NCBI GenBank assembly: GCA_965199895.1
Contig: CBDATJ010000002.1
Coordinates: 1-64,000, forward strand
From: Bin55 sp965199895
GTDB taxonomy: Bacteria > Pseudomonadota > Gammaproteobacteria > Pseudomonadales > Azotimanducaceae
DNA length: 64,000 bases
Reading direction: 5' to 3'
Numbering within the stretch: position 1 is the stretch's first letter; each line of letters starts with the position of its first letter. The notes under the pieces were generated by a model. It worked only from the letters and a program-made list of their open reading frames with translations, made no database searches and was not told the DNA's origin. Below are positions 46,379 to 56,497 of this stretch, piece after piece. The translations under genes were made by a program, and so were the position numbers.

Positions 46379-48085
46379 ATGTCTCAAGCAGTTTCTAAAG
46401 TCTTCCTCGCGACAGTATTTCTCGCATTGGCATTACCTTGTTTCGCGGAGGTTCTTGCCTATGTCAATAGTGAGGAAATTGTCGAAAATGAGTCGCTACT
46501 ATTGACTATCGAATATTCGGGTATACGTCCTCGCAAAGCACCAGACATTTCAGCATTAAACGAAGACTTTGAACTATTGTCTGACTTAAATTCAAGCTCT
46601 AGATTGAATATCAACCATAGAGATGGAACATTTACATCATCAGGACATTGGAAGATTTCACTTAGAGCTAAGCGTACAGGTAAGCTCACGATTCCTGCGT
46701 TTACTGTGTCTGGATTTACAACAGAAAAAATTGAAGTCGTCGTGAATCCGATTGATCCAAAATTGAGAGAAAAAATAGAAGGTGAAATCTTCTTTATCAC
46801 CGAAATTGATCGTCGAGAGCAGTACATTCACGGGGCCATTCACGTTGACCGGCGACTGTATTACTCAAACAACGTCCAACTCAGTCTCGCCCGAGATTTA
46901 CCTATGCCCACTGACATGGAAGATGCCCATGTTGTTCCTATCGGTAGGATGAACCAACCAAGTGCACGTAGAAACAACCGCTTTTACAACCTCGAAGTGC
47001 AGCAATTTGTTATCTACGGAGAAAAAAGTGGTCAGATCACCATTCCTCCAGTCAAAGTAATTGCTAACGTGGTAGTAGACGGTAGCTATGTTTCGGTACC
47101 GATTAAGTCTGCATCAGAAGTACTCAATATACTCCCGATTCCTGAAGAATATCCTAAAAACCACGCGTGGTTTCCAGCAACCAAAGTAAGGGTGTCCGAC
47201 AATCTAGATGATCTTGATTTTTCAAATGCAATGGTCGGTGATACATTTACCCGTCAGATCTCTATCGAAGCAGTGGAGAGCTATAGTTCTGGTATTCCAC
47301 CTCTTGAACTCTCTGTACCTGAAGGTGTAAAACAGTATCCCGCTCCTCCTGAGCTTGAAGACGAACTCTTGGTTAATGAACCCATCGGAATTCGTAAACA
47401 AACTACCACTTACTTGCTAACACAAACAGGTCAAATAGATATCCCAGCGATGGATCTGGTTTGGTGGAACACTGATACCGATGAACTTGAAACCGTGTCC
47501 TTAAACGGAATCTCCTTTCAGGTAGACATCAACCCACAACAAGCGTTTACTACGACCGGAGGAAATTCATCAGGAGGTAACATGGATCAGATAGGAGGAA
47601 TGTTTGGAAGTGGTGGTATTGGTGACTTCTGGAATAATCATCCTTGGTATATGCTAGCGGTGATCATTGGTGGATGGACCTTATCGATCCTTCTTGGTGT
47701 CGCTTTGCTCTGGGATAGACTCACAAATAAACCCTCCAAAACCAATGATCAATCGAAAGTTGAAGAGCACAAAGTGATAAACCAGTTGCTCCGAAGCAAA
47801 GACACGAGAGAAGTCAAAGCAGGTATGTGCCAATGGGTTGCTCTAAAACTTGACATCGATCGAGCGCGAGCTCTGAACTATCTCACTGAGCATGCCGATA
47901 CACGACAATGGTTCAATCAGGTGAACAGAGCACTCTACAGCTCAAATGTGACCGAAGCCTCTGTAGAGTACAACGAGATCAAAAGAGCCCTAGATTCCTT
48001 AGCAGAACACTATCAATCCAACAAGAGTGGAACTCCCAATTCCAATTGGAAATTCTACGACCAATTTCAACGTTCTACAATCTAA
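46379..48085 (+). CDS. BatD-like oxygen-tolerance protein
   Basis: Signal peptide (residues 1-23), 'VLAYVNSEEIVENESLLLTI' and repeated Ig-like beta domains ('GTFTSSGHWKISLRAKRTGK'), then a Gly/Asn-rich linker, one C-terminal membrane segment ('WYMLAVIIGGWTLSILLGVA') and a cytoplasmic tail. This is the layout of BatD. The product is 568 residues. It is the last gene of the Bat operon; PPK2 follows at 31 bases and may be read with it. Confidence 0.9.
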   Translation: MSQAVSKVFLATVFLALALPCFAEVLAYVNSEEIVENESLLLTIEYSGIRPRKAPDISALNEDFELLSDLNSSSRLNINHRDGTFTSSGHWKISLRAKRTGKLTIPAFTVSGFTTEKIEVVVNPIDPKLREKIEGEIFFITEIDRREQYIHGAIHVDRRLYYSNNVQLSLARDLPMPTDMEDAHVVPIGRMNQPSARRNNRFYNLEVQQFVIYGEKSGQITIPPVKVIANVVVDGSYVSVPIKSASEVLNILPIPEEYPKNHAWFPATKVRVSDNLDDLDFSNAMVGDTFTRQISIEAVESYSSGIPPLELSVPEGVKQYPAPPELEDELLVNEPIGIRKQTTTYLLTQTGQIDIPAMDLVWWNTDTDELETVSLNGISFQVDINPQQAFTTTGGNSSGGNMDQIGGMFGSGGIGDFWNNHPWYMLAVIIGGWTLSILLGVALLWDRLTNKPSKTNDQSKVEEHKVINQLLRSKDTREVKAGMCQWVALKLDIDRARALNYLTEHADTRQWFNQVNRALYSSNVTEASVEYNEIKRALDSLAEHYQSNKSGTPNSNWKFYDQFQRSTI

Positions 48086-48116
48086 CTGACTATCACCACT
48101 CGGTCAGAATTCAATC

Positions 48117-48923
48117 GTGGACTACTATGAGAAATCCCCGAAGAAGAAGCTCTCAAACAAGGAATACAAGAGAGAACTATCTAAACTTCAAAATGAACTT
48201 ACCGTCATGCTTGACTGGACGATCGAAAACAGAAAGAAAATCATCATCATATTTGAAGGACGAGATGCTGCTGGAAAAGGCGGAATCATCAAACGCATAG
48301 TCCAATACCTACGTCCGCGAAACTGCCGGGTTATCGCCCTACCCAAACCTTCAGATCGAGAACAAACTCAGTGGTACTTCCAGCGTTATGTCGAACATTT
48401 ACCCGCTGCTGGTGAAATTGTGATTTTTGATCGTAGCTGGTACAACCGAGCAATGGTTGAAAGAGTGATGGGTTACTGCACCGACGACGAATATGAAGAA
48501 TTTATGGTGACATGCCCTCAATTTGAACGGATGCTGCATCGTTCCAACATTCAATTAATCAAGTACTGGATTTCAGTTTCTGAAGATGTTCAAGAAAAAA
48601 GACTACAAAGTCGACTCGCCTCTCTGAACAGGAGATGGAAGTTAAGCCATATGGATATTGCCTCGCGAATGCTCTGGGTGGAATACTCAAGAGCAAAAGA
48701 CAAAATGCACGCTCGTACTCACATTCCAGAAGCACCTTGGTATGTGGTAGAAGGCGATATCAAAAAACACGCTCGACTGAACTGCATTCACCACCTTTTA
48801 TCTGTGATACCTTACGAAACTGTGGAACCTCCTCAGCTCAAATTACTCGAACGTCCTGAAGATCCAACGTATCGTCGTCCACCGTTTGAATCACAAAATC
48901 ATGTTCCCAGAATATTCCCTTAG
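48117..48923 (+). CDS. ppk2: Polyphosphate kinase 2
   Basis: Phosphorylates a nucleoside diphosphate using polyphosphate, or the reverse. Walker A is 'IFEGRDAAGKGGIIKRI', the lid/Walker B region is 'VIFDRSWYNRAMVERVMG', and 'APWYVVEGDIKKHARLNC' closes the domain. It is a single-domain (class I-like) protein of 268 residues from a GTG at 48117. Which nucleotide it prefers cannot be seen. It is followed after 121 bases by folE. Confidence 0.93.
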   Translation: MDYYEKSPKKKLSNKEYKRELSKLQNELTVMLDWTIENRKKIIIIFEGRDAAGKGGIIKRIVQYLRPRNCRVIALPKPSDREQTQWYFQRYVEHLPAAGEIVIFDRSWYNRAMVERVMGYCTDDEYEEFMVTCPQFERMLHRSNIQLIKYWISVSEDVQEKRLQSRLASLNRRWKLSHMDIASRMLWVEYSRAKDKMHARTHIPEAPWYVVEGDIKKHARLNCIHHLLSVIPYETVEPPQLKLLERPEDPTYRRPPFESQNHVPRIFP

Positions 48924-49044
48924 TTTCACTGGAATAGCTACGACTGATTTCAAAAATCTCCACCGGTTCCATTTCTAATCAATCAACTACGTTGGCAGAT
49001 GGACGTAGTCCTTATTTCCAGTCCACTATAGGTGAGTTGCGTTC

Positions 49045-49596
49045 ATGAGTTCAATTCAATATCACTTTTCAGAAATCCTTCGTCTAATCGGCGAAGACTG
49101 CGATCGCGAAGGCTTGGTCGATACTCCACGTCGCGCTGCTAAATCACTCCAATATCTCACCAAAGGCTATCAACAAACTATAGAAGAGGTAGTCAACGGT
49201 GCACTGTTTGACTCTGACATCGACGAGATCATCGTAGTCCAAGATATCGAACTCTACTCACTTTGTGAGCACCATATGATTCCCTTTATTGGCAAGTGTC
49301 ATGTAGGATATTTGCCAAGAGGAAAAGTACTTGGTCTCTCCAAAATAGCACGAGTCGTTGATCTCTTTGCTCGACGACTACAAATTCAGGAAAACCTAAC
49401 CCAAGAGATTGCGAGTGCGCTCTATGAAGTTACTGAAGCTAGTGGAGTCGGAGTCATCATCGAAGCACAACATTTGTGCATGGCGATGCGTGGGGTTGAA
49501 AAACAACACTCACGCATGAAAACCTCTGTCATGATGGGATCTTTCCGATCAGATGCGAATACTCGCTCCGAGTTCTTGCGTCTCATCAATCGATAA
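49045..49596 (+). CDS. folE: GTP cyclohydrolase I
   Basis: First step of tetrahydrofolate and tetrahydropterin synthesis, GTP to dihydroneopterin triphosphate. Zinc ligands are in 'YSLCEHHMIPFIGKCHVGY' and in 'AQHLCMAMRGV'; 'RVVDLFARRLQIQENLT' is also typical. The product is 183 residues. It converges on pepN, whose stop is 23 bases away. The pterin product could serve the aromatic amino acid hydroxylase 6 kb downstream. Confidence 0.95.
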   Translation: MSSIQYHFSEILRLIGEDCDREGLVDTPRRAAKSLQYLTKGYQQTIEEVVNGALFDSDIDEIIVVQDIELYSLCEHHMIPFIGKCHVGYLPRGKVLGLSKIARVVDLFARRLQIQENLTQEIASALYEVTEASGVGVIIEAQHLCMAMRGVEKQHSRMKTSVMMGSFRSDANTRSEFLRLINR

Positions 49597-49618
49597 GAGT
49601 GACTCCCTATTAATCATA

Positions 49619-52381
49619 CTACTGCGTTGAACGGAGGCCTCTATTGATCACATCACTGAGATCTTTGGAAGTCATCGACTGTCCAATGTAGCGAAGCGCA
49701 TCTTGTATGAGTTGCTTTCGATTTTCTCCAAATCTGGACCATTGAGTGAGCACGGTTGCGAGTCTAGATGCTACATTGGTGTTGAATGTCTCTAACTGTA
49801 GGATTTTTTCTGCAATGTATTGATAACCTTCACCAGAAATATGGTGGAAGCTCTTGTAGTTGGAAGTGTACGCTGCGATAGTGCTACGGACACGATTGGG
49901 ATTCTTGATGTTGAATGCTTTGTGCAGTTCAAGTTTTTTCACTCGATCAAGCGCACCAGGTAAGGTACACGTCGCTTGACATTGGAACCATCGATCAATC
50001 ACCAGAGCTTCATTCTCAAACCGCCCATAGAACTCAGAAATGATTTCATCTTTGATAGCTTGAGCAGCTTCAGGTAATTCCAAAAGTTGACTGAAATTAG
50101 CCAGTCGATCTGTTAAATTGTCTGCCATACGGAAGTTATCCTTAAGCATGGTCGCAATGGATTCTGGATGTTTTTCACCTAAAGCTCGTCTGACATAAGC
50201 AAGAGCTAGATTTCTAGTCGCGCGTCGGTTAGTAGCTTCGGTCGATGTTGAATACTCTGCTTCCGCAGGATGATTGACATAGAGATGTTCCCACTCTTTA
50301 GCTAGCGCATCAGCGAGATGTTGAATAAGCTCGTCTCGGTTAGCGACCACTTCGTCGAAGTCTGAACCTGGGTTAGCATCAAGAACATTGAACACAGTGG
50401 GTAGTACCAACATTGAATTGAGCAGTGATTTGATACTACTGCTGTTCTCTGCTGCCTGAAGTTGTTGTATCAGTCGATCAGTTAAGTCAACAATCACTTC
50501 CTTTTCAACACTCCGATCAAGCATAAACCGACTACAGATGGTCTGCATAGCATTCCAGGATGAATAGCCGTCGTTATCTCGTAGTGCTAAATGCGACAGT
50601 TGATCAATAGATTGGGCATAGTCAGCGTAAACAGGAGCAGAAAATCCACGCAGGAAACTAACTGTTTTTTCCTTCGGAACTTCAGAAAATTCTATAACTT
50701 GTTTAGATTCTTTCAAGTGAACAATTAAAGTGCCATCTAAGTTTGGGTTTTCTACTTGCATAGCTGACTGGACACTAATGGAGTAGCCATTTTGTTTTCC
50801 TTCCTCACCTAATATTTCCTTTCCATCTTGATCGATCATCCCTATGGCTAGAGGAATATGAAACGGCTTTTTAGTAGGTTGGTTGGGTGTGGGCGGAGTC
50901 TGTTGTTCGATAGTTAATCTCAACTTGTTCTCAGAAACATCCTCGGTGACTGTGAGTCGTGGTGTTCCAGATTGAATATACCATCGGAAGAATTGGCTTA
51001 AATCCAAACCTGATTCATCACTAATCGCAGCAACGAAATCTTCAACAGTGACTGCACAACCATCATGTCGAGCGAAGTAGGTATCAGTTCCTTTTCTCCA
51101 TCTCTCCTTCCCTGCCATAATGTACATCATTCTTAAAACTTCTGCACCCTTAGTGTAAATCGTTGCCGTGTAAAAATTCACAATTGCTGTGTACTGATCG
51201 GGACGAACGGGATGAGCTAAAGCACTAGCATCCTCTGGAAATTGAGAACCGCGTAATCTAGCAACAGTTTGGATTCGAACAGCGGTTTCACCCATCATGT
51301 CTTCACTAAATTGAGTATCACGAAATACTGTGAATCCCTCTTTGAGGCTCAATTGAAACCAATCTCTACAAGTAACTCGATTTCCACTCCAGTTATGGAA
51401 GTACTCATGAGCAATGATTCCTTCAATATTTTTGTAAGAGGCATCAGTTGAAGTGTCTTTGGATGATAGGAGTGCGGAAGCATTGAAGATATTCAATCCT
51501 TTGTTTTCCATTGCTCCAAAGTTGAAATCATCGACCGCTACGATCATGAATCGATTTAGGTCGTACTCTCGACCGTAAACTTCTTCGTCCCACTTCATTG
51601 AACGCTTCAGGCAATCCATAGCCCAAACACAACGATCTTTGTATTGAGGTTCGGTGTATATCGTTAAGCGAATGTTGCGTCCGGTCATAGTGGTAAATTC
51701 GTCTTCTAGAGTAGCTAAATTACCGGCAACCAATGCAAATAAATAACACGGTTTTCTGAACGGATCGTGCCACGTAGCTGAATGTCTTCCATCTGTTAGA
51801 TCTTCCTCCTCTATCAAGTTTCCGTTAGATAGCAGAATGGGGAACGACTCTTTGTCTGCTTCAATCGTGGTTGTGAATATTGACGAAACATCCGGTCGAT
51901 CTGGATAGTAAGTCATACGCCGGAAGCTCTCTGCCTCACATTGGGTGCAGAACAGCGAAGATGACTTATACAACCCCTCAAGTGAAATATTGGTCTCTGG
52001 ATGTATCTTGGTTTTTACCGAAAGTTCAAAATTCTCAGGAACATCAAAGATGGTTAGTCCATCGTCGTCGACGCAATATTCGTTGTTCGATAACGACTTC
52101 CCATCAATTGTTATTTCAAGAAGCTCCAATTGCTCACCATCAAGTCGGATAGAGTTCGATTCAGAGCCGTCTTTCTCAACATAGAGGTGAGATTCAACAA
52201 AAGTCCCATTATCATAGAGTCGAAATTTCAGCTCTGTTTTCCCTAGTTTCCATCCATAGGGTTTGTATTCTGAAAGTCTTATGAGACGTTGCTCTGTCTT
52301 CAATTGATTGCTCCGTTGTTTTGCACGTTGAGTAATGTGAAATAGAGACCTGTCTAGTGGGAATTTCCACTCAGGTCTCAT
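49619..52381 (-). CDS. pepN: Aminopeptidase N (M1 family)
   Basis: Cytoplasmic zinc aminopeptidase. The exopeptidase motif is 'FGAMENKGLNIF' and the zinc site 'IAHEYFHNWSGNRVTCRD' with 'LKEGFTVFRDTQF'. The C-terminal domain of E. coli PepN type is present ('VEDFVAAISDESGLDLSQF'). The frame runs from an ATG at 52381 (920 residues), but the first 26 residues are not family-like. A TTG at 52303, preceded at 7 bases by GGAG, would give 894 residues and may be the real start. Undamaged, which contrasts with the broken genes nearby. Confidence 0.95.
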   Translation of the reverse strand: MRPEWKFPLDRSLFHITQRAKQRSNQLKTEQRLIRLSEYKPYGWKLGKTELKFRLYDNGTFVESHLYVEKDGSESNSIRLDGEQLELLEITIDGKSLSNNEYCVDDDGLTIFDVPENFELSVKTKIHPETNISLEGLYKSSSLFCTQCEAESFRRMTYYPDRPDVSSIFTTTIEADKESFPILLSNGNLIEEEDLTDGRHSATWHDPFRKPCYLFALVAGNLATLEDEFTTMTGRNIRLTIYTEPQYKDRCVWAMDCLKRSMKWDEEVYGREYDLNRFMIVAVDDFNFGAMENKGLNIFNASALLSSKDTSTDASYKNIEGIIAHEYFHNWSGNRVTCRDWFQLSLKEGFTVFRDTQFSEDMMGETAVRIQTVARLRGSQFPEDASALAHPVRPDQYTAIVNFYTATIYTKGAEVLRMMYIMAGKERWRKGTDTYFARHDGCAVTVEDFVAAISDESGLDLSQFFRWYIQSGTPRLTVTEDVSENKLRLTIEQQTPPTPNQPTKKPFHIPLAIGMIDQDGKEILGEEGKQNGYSISVQSAMQVENPNLDGTLIVHLKESKQVIEFSEVPKEKTVSFLRGFSAPVYADYAQSIDQLSHLALRDNDGYSSWNAMQTICSRFMLDRSVEKEVIVDLTDRLIQQLQAAENSSSIKSLLNSMLVLPTVFNVLDANPGSDFDEVVANRDELIQHLADALAKEWEHLYVNHPAEAEYSTSTEATNRRATRNLALAYVRRALGEKHPESIATMLKDNFRMADNLTDRLANFSQLLELPEAAQAIKDEIISEFYGRFENEALVIDRWFQCQATCTLPGALDRVKKLELHKAFNIKNPNRVRSTIAAYTSNYKSFHHISGEGYQYIAEKILQLETFNTNVASRLATVLTQWSRFGENRKQLIQDALRYIGQSMTSKDLSDVINRGLRSTQ

Positions 52382-52439
52382 TCTATAATTTTATTCCCCG
52401 ATTTCTGGCTCACATATTCTGCAAGCTGTAGACGAACAA

Positions 52440-53396
52440 GTGCTCAATCAAGTGGCTGTTTGGCTTCGTAATGGCACCCCTTGTTGGCTCTCAACCGTAG
52501 TGGCAACCTATGGTTCTTCTCCACGTCCTGTAGGCTCACTTATGGCGTGTACGATGTCACAAAAATTAGTGGGATCTCTGTCTGGTGGTTGTGTAGAAGA
52601 GGACTTGCTTAAAAAGATTTCCAATGGATCTTTAGCCCAAGAGTCATTTGAATTTATTCGCTACGGGGAAACTGCAGAAGAAGCTGAAAAACTTGGTTTA
52701 CCCTGCGGTGGACACTTAGATTTAGTCGTTGAAAAAATCACACCCAAAACTGACATCATTCAGCATTTCACTGACATTTCAAAGCACATGCAGCAAAGGA
52801 AAGCCATACGTCGGATTGTTCGATTGAATACAAGCCAGCACAGTCTAATGGATCCCACTGACTCACTTCCATTGAAGTATGACTCGGATCAGCAAGTTCT
52901 GGAGCAAACTTACGGTCCGAGTTACCGGATGTATATCGTGGGAACCAATATGGTCTCAGAATATGTTGCTAGACTTGCGCTAGCATTGGATTACCAAGTC
53001 ACAGTCATTGATACCAATTCTCAAAAGCTTTATGAGTTTAATGTCGACAATGTCAAAAAAATCTGTGATATGCCCGATGATGTACTTATGGAAGGTGCAA
53101 TTGATGAGTATTGCGCTATCGTTGCTCTATCTCACGATCCTCGATTAGATGACATAGCACTCATTGCAGCATTAGACTCAAACGCCTTCTATATTGGAGC
53201 AATGGGATCGATCCGAACATCCGTAAAGCGTATGCAACGTTTGTGTGAACTAGATGTGAGTGAAGCATCACTAGAAAAACTCCATGCTCCTATCGGCATG
53301 GACATAGGTAGCAAAACACCACCCGAAATCGCAGTTTCCATCATGGCTGAAGTCACGAGAGTAAAGAATCGTCAGTCTGAACTAAACACAAGCTAG
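52440..53396 (+). CDS. XdhC/CoxI-family protein
   Basis: Maturation factor for molybdenum hydroxylases (inserts or sulfurates the cofactor). The N-terminal XdhC_CoxI motif is 'VVATYGSSPRPVGSLMACT' and 'GSLSGGCVEEDLL'; 'GLPCGGHLDLVVEKI' follows. The C-terminal Rossmann domain has 'MYIVGTNMVSEYVARLA' and ends with 'APIGMDIGSKTPPEIAVSIM'. The product is 318 residues from a GTG at 52440. It is 4 bases from the nucleotidyltransferase gene. No molybdenum hydroxylase is present in the window. Confidence 0.93.
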   Translation: MLNQVAVWLRNGTPCWLSTVVATYGSSPRPVGSLMACTMSQKLVGSLSGGCVEEDLLKKISNGSLAQESFEFIRYGETAEEAEKLGLPCGGHLDLVVEKITPKTDIIQHFTDISKHMQQRKAIRRIVRLNTSQHSLMDPTDSLPLKYDSDQQVLEQTYGPSYRMYIVGTNMVSEYVARLALALDYQVTVIDTNSQKLYEFNVDNVKKICDMPDDVLMEGAIDEYCAIVALSHDPRLDDIALIAALDSNAFYIGAMGSIRTSVKRMQRLCELDVSEASLEKLHAPIGMDIGSKTPPEIAVSIMAEVTRVKNRQSELNTS

Positions 53397-53400
53397 CTCG

Positions 53401-54024
53401 GTGGCAAATGTAGGTACTGCTGTTCTGCTTGGTGCGGGCTATTCCACTAGATTTGGATCAGACAAACGGTTGACCAAACTAGTAGAGACTCCCCTCATCA
53501 TTGCAACAGTAAATCAATACCTCCAAAAATTTGAAAGAGTGTGTGTCGTCATTCGACCAGAAGACGAAGAAATTCAAGCACTGTTGCCGAGCACAGTATC
53601 TGTAGTCCTATCTGAACGTGCTGATCAGGGGATTTCACAGAGCATAGTCTCTGCTGTCCAAGCAAATTTAAACAGCCCATGGCTGTTATTCGGACTAGCA
53701 GATATGCCTTTTGTCCTTACGGAAACTCTAGGTCTAGTTGAAGCAACATTGAACACTACGGACTGCGATATTGTCCGTCTCAAGAGCGACGGAAAGTTCG
53801 GTAATCCAGTTGGTTTTCGTCCTAGTTGTTATTCCAAATTGAAGGAACTGGTGGGGGACACAGGAGCACGCACTCTGTTTCAATCATCAAACTTTCAAAC
53901 AGAAATCTTGTGTGTTAAAGATCCCGGAATTCATATCGACATTGACACGCTAACACAGTTGAAAGAGTACAAAAATTTAGAGCCAAGAAGCTCATTGGTG
54001 ACTCTGGATTCCGAGAGCGTCTAG
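53401..54024 (+). CDS. MobA-like nucleotidyltransferase (molybdenum cofactor cytidylyltransferase type)
   Basis: The GT-A fold nucleotide-binding loop 'AVLLGAGYSTRFGSDKRL' has a G-A-G-x-S-x-R-F-G pattern, followed by 'GISQSIVSAVQ', 'LFGLADMPFVL' and 'GNPVGFRPSCY'. These fit the MocA/MobA-like family that makes the cytosine dinucleotide form of molybdopterin. GTG start. Its pairing with XdhC points to maturation of a molybdenum hydroxylase. The product is 207 residues. Confidence 0.88.
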   Translation: MANVGTAVLLGAGYSTRFGSDKRLTKLVETPLIIATVNQYLQKFERVCVVIRPEDEEIQALLPSTVSVVLSERADQGISQSIVSAVQANLNSPWLLFGLADMPFVLTETLGLVEATLNTTDCDIVRLKSDGKFGNPVGFRPSCYSKLKELVGDTGARTLFQSSNFQTEILCVKDPGIHIDIDTLTQLKEYKNLEPRSSLVTLDSESV

Positions 54025-54093
54025 AGATTCACACTGTGAACAAAACATATACTTCCAGAATAAAAAATATTTGTCAAGTTTTGGTTGGTGATT

Positions 54094-54110
54094 AAGCTAT
54101 TCGATAGCTT
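54094..54110. terminator. Short hairpin downstream of the MobA-like gene
   Basis: AAGCTAT TCG ATAGCTT has a 7-bp stem and 3-base loop. There is no T-run after it, so an intrinsic terminator role is only possible. It lies 70 bases past the stop of the MobA-like gene and 97 bases past the nadK stop. Confidence 0.3.
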
Positions 54111-54206
54111 GTCCTCTGTAGTCTCCATTAAACAAGACAATAATCATGTTCTTTAGTCTAATATTATATGGATAAATTCCGTTAGATTAAGAAGTATGCA
54201 CCTTTC

Positions 54207-55100
54207 TTACGGTTTCTCCTTTTCTCCAAGTCTTGAAGCCCAATCTAGTTTGCTTCGACAAGACTCGTAGAAGTTGTGATGTGCAGGGTATGCGATATTC
54301 AACCCATGAGGATATTTTCGTATCCGTACTCGATCATTGGGTTGCAAGATATACGGTGATTGAGAATCTGCTGTGACCAATGGAACGCTTTCTGATGTAC
54401 TCACATAGATCACAATCTCTGATTCTCCTTTGACTACAAGTGAACGTGAAGACAACGAGTGCGGGAACATTGGCACCACCACTATCGCATCTAATGTGGG
54501 GTGCATGATGGGACCACCAGCGGATAATGCATAAGCAGTGGACCCAGTGGGGGTTGAAACAATCAATCCATCAGATCGTTGTGAATAAACGTATTCGTCG
54601 TTGATGAGGAGGTTAAATTCCATCATTCGTGTGATAGACCCAGAATTAACCACAACATCATTTAGCGCTAATGATTGATGCACAATTTCATTGTCTCGGA
54701 GAACACTGTGTTCAAGAAGGAAACGAACTTCAAGTTGGTATTTGCCTTTAAGGACTGCGCTAATCCCCTGCTCTATTTGATCGGGGAATATATCTGCTAG
54801 GAATCCAAGCCCACCACGATTGACACCTAGTACTAGCACATCGGAATGTGCAAGATCCCGCGCTACTCCAAGGATACTGCCGTCCCCTCCAACTACAATG
54901 ACGAGATCACACTCACCGAGTTCTTGACGACTCACTACTTGAGCACTACCAGAATTGACAAAATCGACGGTTTCGACTTCCACAGCAACCGTGCACCCTT
55001 CGGACTGTAGCACGTCCAAAACTACTGCAAGAGACTCGCGAATCGTCGGCTTTTGAACTCTTCCGACAATCCCTACACGCTTAAATACTCCAGGTTTCAA
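54207..55100 (-). CDS. nadK: NAD kinase
   Basis: Phosphorylates NAD to NADP. Motifs are 'VIVVGGDGSILGVARDL' (GGDG), 'VLGVNRGGLGFLADI' and 'TPTGSTAYALSAGGPIMHP'. The product is 297 residues from an ATG at 55100. Divergent from the small zinc-ribbon gene; the 144 bases between them should hold promoters for both. Confidence 0.95.
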   Translation of the reverse strand: MKPGVFKRVGIVGRVQKPTIRESLAVVLDVLQSEGCTVAVEVETVDFVNSGSAQVVSRQELGECDLVIVVGGDGSILGVARDLAHSDVLVLGVNRGGLGFLADIFPDQIEQGISAVLKGKYQLEVRFLLEHSVLRDNEIVHQSLALNDVVVNSGSITRMMEFNLLINDEYVYSQRSDGLIVSTPTGSTAYALSAGGPIMHPTLDAIVVVPMFPHSLSSRSLVVKGESEIVIYVSTSESVPLVTADSQSPYILQPNDRVRIRKYPHGLNIAYPAHHNFYESCRSKLDWASRLGEKEKP

Positions 55101-55244
55101 ATCTAATCTCTTTCCAAAATTCTGTCATTTGATGGTGAGTTTATCACTCATTATCGCCCTATCTTTGTATGGGGAGGGGTGCTTAAAATGGCAATCATGT
55201 AAGAATCTAAGCACCAAAAAACTGTTTTTTAGAGTCTGTTGACC

Positions 55245-55478
55245 ATGGTTTCTGAACAAGACACAGAAGTACAAATCGGACCCAAGTGTCCAAGTTGTGG
55301 AGTAGAAGGTGTCGAACACTTTGTGAGCAAAGAAAGCAAGTTACTAAGTCGTTATCGTGAACCATGGTTTTATATCGTACACTGTGATAAGTGCGGTCAC
55401 GTCTACAACGTGATTGCGAAGCACGTCTTCGCCTTAACTTCAACCCGAGTGGTGATGCCTAGCGACGGTTCCAAGTAG
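55245..55478 (+). CDS. Small zinc-ribbon protein
   Basis: A 77-residue protein with two Cys pairs in 'KCPSCGVEG' and 'HCDKCGHVYNV', the pattern of a zinc ribbon. Family not recognised. A TTG at 55239 opens the frame, but the ATG at 55245 is the likelier start. It ends 10 bases from the convergent hydroxylase stop. Function cannot be inferred. Confidence 0.75.
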   Translation: MVSEQDTEVQIGPKCPSCGVEGVEHFVSKESKLLSRYREPWFYIVHCDKCGHVYNVIAKHVFALTSTRVVMPSDGSK

Positions 55479-55488
55479 AACGTCGCAA

Positions 55489-56367
55489 TCAGGCTTTCGC
55501 CTCCAAATGATTTTCTAGTTGGATGACAACATCCATGAGATGATTCCAGGAGTCAGCTACATAAAGAATCGGTTGCGCGTGATCGATTTCAAAACTTCTT
55601 TCGCAACAAGCTAAAGACAATCTTTCGTGCTTTACTTCCATGAAATTTGCAGCTTCAGCGACTGAAGATAGCAATCCAGCTCCGTAAATCTTGTGTTCTG
55701 GACCCACAAGTCCATACTCTACCGTCCACCAATGAAATCGTGCCACTAATCTAGCTGCAGATGCTGGACTATTTCGTGCACTTTCTTTTGCTTCTCTCAC
55801 GGCTTTCTGTGCTGCATTCAAAATATCCTCATCCTTGATCTCTTCTGCCAACAGTTCAGCAAGCTGTTTCTGTGCTTGATAGAGTGTCATATCAATCTCA
55901 TCTAATTGAGTATTTGCTCCTATCTCACCGAGTTTCTGTAAAAACTCGCGATAACCCGCACTGTGGAGCATCGGTAAATGTCCCGCTGCTTCATGAATGA
56001 TGTCAGGAATGGGCGTGTAGCCTAATTGGCTTCGCGCTCGGATAGGTTTGGAAATGGGCAGAATAGAGTTGGCTTGAAGCAGCATGAATACATCTGGTGG
56101 AATAAAGCCATCAACGACTATCGAACTCCATCCCCACTTACTTAACGCGGTGCTAACCATTTCCAACGAAGGGATTCGATCTTTCTCCATACCTGTACTG
56201 GCAAAAGATTCCAAGTAGTCCACTGCAGTATTCCCCACTAGAACCATTTCGAGGGCATTTGTCGCTAATTTCCAAGTTTCGTGTTCTTCTTCGGTGTACT
56301 CATCGTATTTTTGATCCACACTGAAATTTTCGATGGACATTTGCAAGTCGCTTTCAAGCGTGTACAT
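55489..56367 (-). CDS. Aromatic amino acid hydroxylase (phenylalanine 4-monooxygenase family)
   Basis: Pterin- and iron-dependent hydroxylase, probably Phe to Tyr. The iron ligands are 'DIIHEAAGHLPML' (two His) and the Glu in 'FHWWTVEYGL'; 'HKIYGAGLLSSVAEAANFM' is also conserved. The N-terminus 'YTEEEHETWKLA' and 'MLLQANSILPISKPIRARSQ' resemble the long bacterial aromatic amino acid hydroxylases, but at 292 residues it holds only the catalytic domain. The ATG at 56367 has AGGAG six bases before it. Divergent from NhaC. Confidence 0.9.
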   Translation of the reverse strand: MYTLESDLQMSIENFSVDQKYDEYTEEEHETWKLATNALEMVLVGNTAVDYLESFASTGMEKDRIPSLEMVSTALSKWGWSSIVVDGFIPPDVFMLLQANSILPISKPIRARSQLGYTPIPDIIHEAAGHLPMLHSAGYREFLQKLGEIGANTQLDEIDMTLYQAQKQLAELLAEEIKDEDILNAAQKAVREAKESARNSPASAARLVARFHWWTVEYGLVGPEHKIYGAGLLSSVAEAANFMEVKHERLSLACCERSFEIDHAQPILYVADSWNHLMDVVIQLENHLEAKA

Positions 56368-56497
56368 GATGAGCTCCTAAAATAATGTAACTAGTTAGGG
56401 TGTCGTAAAAAATAATTACCTGATGGTCTGCTATAGTTACCTAATTAAATCTGGCAGAGTGGTTCTCTAGCGGTTCGTGAAAACAAGGAAAATCTGT

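Noticed and set aside
55207..55443. 78-codon minus-strand frame opposite the zinc-ribbon gene
   Set aside because: The plus-strand frame has paired Cys motifs; the antisense one does not.
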